Source of the DNA: Nilaparvata lugens
Lineage: Eukaryota; Arthropoda; Insecta; Hemiptera; Delphacidae
DNA length: 64,000 nt
NCBI RefSeq assembly: GCF_014356525.2
Contig: NC_052515.1
Location: 23,939,212 to 24,003,211, forward strand
Reading direction: 5' to 3'
The first letter of the stretch is position 1. Each line of letters opens with the position of its first letter. Both the position numbers and the translations under genes were made by a program. Below, piece by piece: positions 60,701-64,000 of the stretch. The notes below the pieces were generated by a model that had not been told where the DNA came from, ran no database searches, and saw only the letters and a list, made by a program, of their open reading frames with translations.

Positions 60701-60742
60701 GAGATGAGCCAAAAGTCCAGCCCCATAAGTTATTCTCGTCAC
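36546..60742 (-). CDS. SREBP: SREBP, sterol regulatory element-binding protein (C-terminal part, 5' incomplete)
   Basis: Recognised exons: 60555-60742, 58749-58933, 57360-57596, 49208-49388, 47470-47644, 45477-45793, 38743-38881, 36546-36760. They give about 544 residues and a TGA stop. Signatures are a membrane span ([21 protein letters not shown] region) followed by [94 protein letters not shown] and [15 protein letters not shown]. In known SREBPs this is the second membrane helix and the cytosolic regulatory domain that binds SCAP in the ER. Site-1/site-2 cleavage frees the N-terminal transcription factor, which lies right of this window. About 60-80 residues expected between the 45477 and 38743 exons were not found, although both flanking phases are 0. 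Confidence 0.95.
37563..38066 (+). mobile_element. Possible SINE-like dispersed repeat
   Basis: A GACCGAAGCGAAGCTGAGG start is followed near 37860-37910 by GGTTAGAGCG and GGTTCAAATCTCG, which look like tRNA promoter boxes. No second copy is in the window. Confidence 0.35.
38589..38664. mobile_element. Partial MITE of the same family
   Basis: Contains one end (ACTGTCATTATAACGTGGAC) and about 50 bp of interior in inverted orientation. The other end is missing. It ends about 80 bp from a SREBP exon. Confidence 0.7.
38743..38881 (-). CDS. SREBP: SREBP exon [15 protein letters not shown]
   Basis: Codes [20 protein letters not shown], then [15 protein letters not shown]. In vertebrate SREBPs this follows a segment (LLxCDWLL and FxxDLSSLRxL type) that I did not find upstream. 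The acceptor is phase 0. Confidence 0.94.
39727..39944. mobile_element. MITE (TAGTGAGGTCCACGTTATAA family), copy 2
   Basis: 218 bp, colinear with the copy at 24015-24229 throughout. It lies in a SREBP intron. Confidence 0.85.
41570..41720. repeat. Fold-back repeat, second copy
   Basis: Inverted relative of 11500-11640 with CTCCCTGAGGGAAAA and GAGGGAGAAAAAGC blocks. Confidence 0.7.
42147..42311. mobile_element. Long-TIR MITE with TTA duplication
   Basis: Arms begin AGGTGCGTACAGATTTACGC and are ~60 bp long with few mismatches; flanked by TTA. Internal arms share AATCAGCTGA. Confidence 0.82.
43020..44110. mobile_element. 1.1-kb element with inverted ends
   Basis: GATTGTGTTCATGGGAGGTT (43071, and again in a 66-bp tandem copy at 43137) is inverted at ~44070. 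The interior frames are short and unrecognised. Confidence 0.55.
45477..45793 (-). CDS. SREBP: SREBP exon [16 protein letters not shown]
   Basis: GC-rich exon of 317 bases coding [35 protein letters not shown], then [20 protein letters not shown]. Ends in phase 0 at GTGAGT. A LINE remnant starts about 40 bp upstream of its acceptor. Confidence 0.93.
45830..46650 (+). mobile_element. LINE 3'-end fragment
   Basis: The frame 45839-46117 resembles a reverse transcriptase C-terminus ([27 protein letters not shown]). A ~500-bp 3' UTR follows, ending AATAAACTATTGATTGATTG, a tail style seen in CR1/L2-type elements. It starts about 40 bp from a SREBP acceptor. Confidence 0.65.
47470..47644 (-). CDS. 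SREBP: SREBP exon [10 protein letters not shown]
   Basis: Codes [19 protein letters not shown], then [15 protein letters not shown] and DSRNNA, plus one base of a split codon. It matches the conserved F/Y-REHLLERAL segment of SREBPs. Confidence 0.94.
48660..49033. mobile_element. Long-TIR MITE with TAA duplication
   Basis: Ends GGGCCGGTTTC.GAGCT and its complement, with arms over 90 bp, flanked by TAA on both sides. The TAA target suggests a PIF/Harbinger-type origin. Confidence 0.82.
49208..49388 (-). CDS. SREBP: SREBP exon [11 protein letters not shown]
   Basis: Codes [20 protein letters not shown], then [17 protein letters not shown] and DPLAYVSR. Phase 1 in, phase 0 out, donor GTAAAT. 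Confidence 0.94.
50540..50870. repeat. Two tandem ~157-bp units
   Basis: Both have CCTAACCCCTAA(C/T)CTACTC, then ACGTCAGAACTGATTA and CTCCCTGTGTATCAGCCT. Confidence 0.85.
51130..51940 (+). repeat. Left LTR of the 6.1-kb element
   Basis: 811 bp, TG...CA ends. It differs from the right LTR by an extra A near 51559 and a T-run variant near 51690. Identity over the rest appears near complete. Confidence 0.92.
51943..51960 (+). promoter_or_regulatory. Primer-binding-like site
   Basis: TGGTACCCCTGGTGGGAC starts two bases after the left LTR. Its reverse complement ends in CCA after a plausible acceptor and T-arm strand, as expected for a tRNA 3' end. The specific tRNA was not identified. Confidence 0.6.
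52067..52996 (+). CDS. Coiled-coil protein of the LTR element (309 aa), function unknown
   Basis: The only long ORF in the element's interior, 126 bp after the left LTR, where gag would lie. Residues ~40-110 hold heptad-like repeats with the pattern NA-R/K-F/L-D-x-x (for example [21 protein letters not shown]), alternating with a repeated LDQMFKNQ block. An acidic DEDEDE tract follows, then KVN/VNK-rich helices. There is no zinc knuckle, protease or signal peptide. It is not a recognised gag, although a rod-like capsid-related or RNA-binding role is possible. The second Met (residue 22) is an alternative start. Confidence 0.55.
   Translation: MGNRFKRDQVLMYILSVQTSKMAYNMKNIKVDDELIAALTQLFDKQDAKLDQMFKNQNARFDELNARFDEQNAKFDKQNAKLDQMFKNQNARFDDMKQECTSIRLEQVSINLLLKSAHETLKDEDEDENKLKQDDSSVKLQDQLIQVSENVGLVTVVEKVNHSESVELNKEVGRELSSLKVNYHESNIATLKVRKTINKVNDYMRQVSVEVRNNVNKMNLALSQVDEFNFQLRIEKVYAMHSQVNMTNFCRQNGFVETNEPMNKIMLLKKTKRKVSIDVLVFKGCFKLLIYKMMTVSHMMKGYSPTHND
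54735..55262 (+). repeat. Hexamer-based minisatellite inside the LTR element
   Basis: Roughly 530 bp built of 6-bp units of the type GCCAAT, GCCGAT, GCCTGC and AAAATC in a semi-ordered array. Longer 24-bp blocks (for example the unit around CTGATGCCAAAATCTGCGCC) repeat at 54858-54920. Because the period is a multiple of three, several frames on both strands stay open. Confidence 0.85.
56391..56402 (+). promoter_or_regulatory. Polypurine tract
   Basis: An AGAGGGGGG run lies immediately before the right LTR, in the position of the plus-strand primer of LTR elements. Confidence 0.7.
56406..57216 (+). repeat. Right LTR of the 6.1-kb element
   Basis: 811 bp, TG...CA ends, followed by CAAC, the same four bases that precede the left LTR. 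Confidence 0.92.
57360..57596 (-). CDS. SREBP: SREBP exon [10 protein letters not shown]
   Basis: Codes [20 protein letters not shown], then [20 protein letters not shown] and [12 protein letters not shown]. It lies 144 bp from the edge of the 6.1-kb LTR element in the following intron. Confidence 0.94.
58608..58705. repeat. Three tandem 31-bp units
   Basis: GTGAAGGATAAA(A/G)CAATATT, then TAATCAGAACA, repeated three times near a SREBP exon. Confidence 0.88.
58749..58933 (-). CDS. SREBP: SREBP exon GDIGAG..WIGRWL
   Basis: Codes [39 protein letters not shown] and the split Gln. Acceptor TTGTAG. A copy of this acceptor with the first exon bases lies 66 bp upstream at 58993. Confidence 0.9.
60188..60304. 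mobile_element. Small inverted-repeat element
   Basis: GGCCGACATTCATCG and CGATAAGTATCGGCCGA ends, with ATTGGCTGAGAATC/GATTCT inner inverted blocks. Confidence 0.6.
60555..60742 (-). CDS. SREBP: SREBP exon with second membrane span
   Basis: Begins in phase with a split codon, then [20 protein letters not shown], the hydrophobic helix and [14 protein letters not shown]. Donor GTATTC is weaker than the others. An RTE-like LINE is inserted only 61 bp upstream of its acceptor. Confidence 0.92.
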
Positions 60743-60803
60743 CTGAAACAAAACACCATTCACATAAAAATATATTTTATTGCTATAAACTAAATGTTAT
60801 CTT

Positions 60804-61662
60804 GTCATGGACTACCTCACTAGAGAAATTCAGCATCCACCACCTTGGGACATTCTTTATGCGGATGACATTGTTCTCATAAGAAAAACGCCAGAAGAAT
60901 TACAACAGTCTCTTGATCTGTGGCGTAACAGCCTGGAAGCAGCTGGCCTAAGAATTAGCAGAGAGAAGACGGTCTATATGCACTGCAGCTTTGGTGACAA
61001 TGATGATCAGGCGCAGGCACACATACAATTGCAAGGTACTCCACTCCCAATAGTTACTCAATGCAAATATTTAGGCTCCATAATCAGCCATGATGGAAGC
61101 ATAGATGCTGACATCTCAAGCCGAATAAACACAGGTTGGATTAAATGGAGAGAGCTAACTGGGGTACTTTGCGACAAAAGAATGCCTGTGCCCATCAAGG
61201 GAAAAGTGTATAAAGCTGCAGTGCGACCAGCAATGCTATATGGAAGTGAGTGTTGGCCCCTGAAAAAACAGCAAGAAGATAGACTCCATTCCGCTGAAAT
61301 GAAAATGCTGAGATGGGCAGGGGGTGTGACTAGACTGGACCACATTCGGAACACACATGTTCGGGGCAGTTTCCGGGTGGCACCAGTCTATGAGAAGATA
61401 ATGGAAGGAAGATTGCGCTGGTATGGACATGTAAATAGACGTTCACCCAATCACATGACAAGGAAGGTACTTGATATGGAGACACAGCCGAGGGGCAGAG
61501 GCAGACCCCGTCTCACATGGCTAGGTTTAGTTCATAGAAATATGAAGCAGTTGGACCTGACAAATCAGACGACCCAGGATCGTTCGAACTGGAGACTGAG
61601 ATCAAGGAGAGCCGACCCCAAATAATGGGAAAAAGGCAAGGAGGAAGAAGAAGAAGAAGAAG
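60804..61662 (+). mobile_element. 5'-truncated RTE-like LINE with 17-bp target duplication
   Basis: Flanked by AAACTAAATGTTATCTT at 60787-60803 and 61663-61679. The 3' end is a GAA microsatellite tail (61640-61662), typical of RTE-like elements. Only the C-terminal part of the reverse transcriptase is present. It lies in a SREBP intron, antisense to the gene. Confidence 0.88.
60807..61625 (+). pseudogene. Reverse transcriptase C-terminal fragment (272 codons)
   Basis: Open frame holding YADDIVLI (catalytic box), CKYLGSIISHDGSID, VYKAAVRPAMLYGSECWPL, EMKMLRWAGG and RLRWYGHV, the usual tail of RTE-like reverse transcriptases. The endonuclease and the front of the polymerase are absent, so it cannot be functional. 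The frame is intact to its own TAA. Confidence 0.88.
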
Positions 61663-62069
61663 AAACTAAATGTTATCTTTTTTCGTACTACAGATTACAA
61701 AATGTAATATTTTAGAATAAGAAGTATAACTTTTTAATATACATAATAATAATTTAACATAATAATATACTAATTCGGCGAAACCAGCAAAACCACAGTT
61801 TGAGTGCCGGTGACGATTACCAAAACAGAAAACGATACTATTACTTCCAATAAAAAACTTTGATTCAACAAGGTAAGCTAAACTATAATATTATAACTAT
61901 ACAATTCAATCATGGTGAAAGTGGGGAAAACACATATTTATACTGTATGTAAGAAGTTTGATGGCAATACTAGAGAAAAAATCAAATTGTGTTTTGAATT
62001 AGGTGAAAAACATTTGTTAATTTAATCCAATCAATTATTTTTCAGTACTTGAATTAGTGATGCTATCTA

Positions 62070-62260
62070 AAATTTAATTTTCGGGTAACAGGTTAATCAA
62101 TTTATTTACTACATAGGGGAACTGTCTACGGCATACTATTAGGTCTGTCCTGGAAACACGGTAATTTGATGGCGATCTGAAATTGTAAGCTGGAATGTAT
62201 GGATTGAATGTATTTTTGGATCTATTGATATAAAGTATTAAATTTACTGTATTCACAGTA
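62070..62260 (-). mobile_element. Small LINE C-terminal remnant
   Basis: The 60-codon minus frame (FNPYIPAYNFRSPSNY, RRQFPYVVNKLINLLP) is related to the fragment at 45839. Nothing else of the element is visible. Confidence 0.5.
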
Positions 62261-62980
62261 TTGATTTACTGTATTCAATATTTTACTTTGCCTATTGTTC
62301 TAAGAATTAAAAGGCAATAAAATCATATCTAGGCCTATTTATTTATTGATCACACGTTAACCTTTGATTACGTTTACCTTAATTTATACATCAGATTAAG
62401 ACCCGATTTGTAAGACACTTATTGAATTTAATAGGTCATTAAACATACTGATTCAATTGGAGTTGGTAGTTGAGACCCTTTCCTAAGGCACTTATAAAAT
62501 CTAATCGACCATTAAATCTATGGGTTCAATGGTTCATTAAAATCGATAAATGTCCTAGAAAACGGGCCTCAAACTATCACTCACTCCAAATGTAAACAAA
62601 TTGAATTATGTGGACGAATTGTATGAATGAATGAATTTGATATTTTATGGAATATGAATAATTGGATGAATTAATGTATTTTAAATAAGGATGAATAACA
62701 ATAATCATATTGGTGAAGATTGAAACTATGACTCACTGCAGCTGTAAAAAATTGAATAATTTATACATTGAGTCATAAATTACAGTAGCGGAATGAAAAA
62801 ACAAGCTTAACCCAAAACTAAATGACTAAAATGTTTTTTTACCCACTTACTTGCTCAACTTTTCAATTATAGTACATTGTTATTTTGCCATTATGATGTT
62901 TCAACTTGGCCTGTATGTGTATTTTTTTGGCCCAATAAAATGAATTTGAACTTCTTCTATAACTAAATTTAATGAAGTAA

Positions 62981-63180
62981 GGCTCAACTCACACTTACGC
63001 GACTCAGGTCGAGAAGAGACTCGACTCTAGTTGAGAGCATGTGTTTCCAAATGGTGACACTCAGACCAGTCGACTCTAGTCTCCACGGTGACTGGTCTGA
63101 GTGTCACCATTTGGAAACACATGCTCTCGACTAGAGTCGAGTCTCTTCTCGACCTGAGTCGCGTAAGTGTGAGTTGAGCC
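62981..63180. mobile_element. Near-perfect palindromic MITE
   Basis: Two 91-bp arms (62981-63071, 63090-63180) with one mismatch around an 18-bp loop, flanked by TAA. A second copy starts at 63955 and runs off the window. Confidence 0.88.
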
Positions 63181-63289
63181 TAAAATGACCAAAGTTTGGT
63201 CATGTTCACATCACAATAGTTTTCACTTCAGAATGAAGAACTGGTTTGACTGAATAATTATAATTTCCTGACTAAAAGTAAATTCGTAT

Positions 63290-63523
63290 GGCTTTTGTTG
63301 GTGGGGAGTCCCTTGCGGGAAGGTCCCAACGCCTGAATATATCATTTAAGCCGTCAATGGGCCTTACGACTGTCATACTTCAGCCGGGACCGACAGTTTA
63401 ACATGCCCATCCGATAACACGGGAGTGATCTGGTTAAAAAACTTTTGGTTGTGAGAGGGTTTTGAACCCGGGATCTCTATGCTGCTACGCAAGCACTCTA
63501 TCCACTAGACCACGGATCACTCC
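63290..63523 (-). mobile_element. tRNA-derived SINE
   Basis: The minus-strand head starts GGAGTGATCCGTGGTCTAGT, with an A box (TGGTCTAGTGGATAGAG) and B box (GGGTTCAAAACC). A ~150-bp non-tRNA body follows. The cloverleaf is imperfect and a body is attached, so it is not called a tRNA gene. Confidence 0.8.
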
Positions 63524-64000
63524 ATTTCCTGACTAATTTGAATTGATAGATAAATTCAGAAGCTAAAAACCAATATACACATACACATTATTTGAATGAA
63601 TAATTGTATGAGTAGATAAATTATGATATAATAGAATAATTGGATAAATTGTATTTTAAATAAGGATGAATAACAATAATCATATTGGTGAAGATTGAAA
63701 CTATGACTCACTGCAGCTGTAAAAAAATTGAATAATTTATACATTGAGTCATAAATTACAGTAGCGGAATGAAAAAACAGGCTTAACCCAAAACTAAATG
63801 ACTAAAATGTTTTTTACCCACTTACTTGCTCAACTTTTCAATTATAGTACATTGTTATTTTGCCATTATGATGTTTCAACTTGGCCTGTATGTGTATTTT
63901 TTGGCCCAATAAAATGAATTTGAACTTCTTCTATAACTAAATTTAATGAAGTAAGGCTCAACTCACACTTACGCGACTCAGATCGAGAAGAGACTCGACT

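Larger units (their letters stand above)
62660..64000. repeat. Tandem duplication, ~975-bp period, cut by the window edge
   Basis: 62660-63000 recurs at about 63635-64000 with few differences (offset 974-975), MITE arm included. The second unit is incomplete only because the window ends. Confidence 0.85.

Noticed and set aside
63448..63523. Functional tRNA gene
   Set aside because: A and B boxes are present but the cloverleaf is imperfect and a SINE body follows.

Overview
The window looks like AT-rich insect nuclear DNA. It has intron-rich genes with GT-AG junctions, abundant non-LTR and LTR retrotransposons, many inverted-repeat MITEs, tRNA-derived SINEs and microsatellites. No operon or other prokaryotic signal was seen. 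A hemipteran of planthopper type is my guess, from gene content and repeat style only; no marker fixes the species.

Three protein-coding genes lie on the minus strand. (1) The 5' half of alpha-adaptin, the large subunit of the AP-2 clathrin adaptor, has nine coding exons from the start codon at 19918 down to 380. They give residues 1-423, all phases agree, and the gene runs off the left edge. (2) A complete five-exon gene (start 30849, stop 24675) encodes an 878-residue protein with an N-terminal region like GARIN/FAM71 and a C-terminal RasGEF domain. Its last exon is duplicated, and both copies are intact. (3) The C-terminal part of SREBP (from the second membrane span to the stop at 36546) has eight recognised exons between 60742 and 36546. 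The bHLH-zip N-terminus lies beyond the right edge. An expected internal segment between the exons at 45477-45793 and 38743-38881 was not found.

Mobile DNA fills the introns and spacers. A non-LTR retrotransposon (8400-11133) with one long endonuclease/reverse transcriptase ORF sits in an alpha-adaptin intron. It is flanked by a 113-bp direct repeat that copies a splice acceptor and part of an exon. A 6.1-kb non-autonomous LTR element (51130-57216) lies in a SREBP intron, nested inside an older MITE. It has 811-bp LTRs, a primer-binding-like site and a polypurine tract. It lacks pol and carries a coiled-coil ORF and a hexamer minisatellite. Smaller items are a 5'-truncated RTE-like LINE with a 17-bp target duplication, three other LINE remnants, a three-copy ~0.8-kb repeat, a pogo-like MITE, several MITEs with TAA or TTA duplications, and a tRNA-related SINE.

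A recurrent theme is local duplication of exon edges. Copies of exon ends with their splice sites lie next to an alpha-adaptin exon, a RasGEF-gene exon, the SREBP terminal exon and another SREBP exon. The whole last exon of the RasGEF gene is also copied. The three genes act in separate processes (endocytosis, small-GTPase signalling, sterol/lipid transcription control); no functional link is implied by their adjacency.
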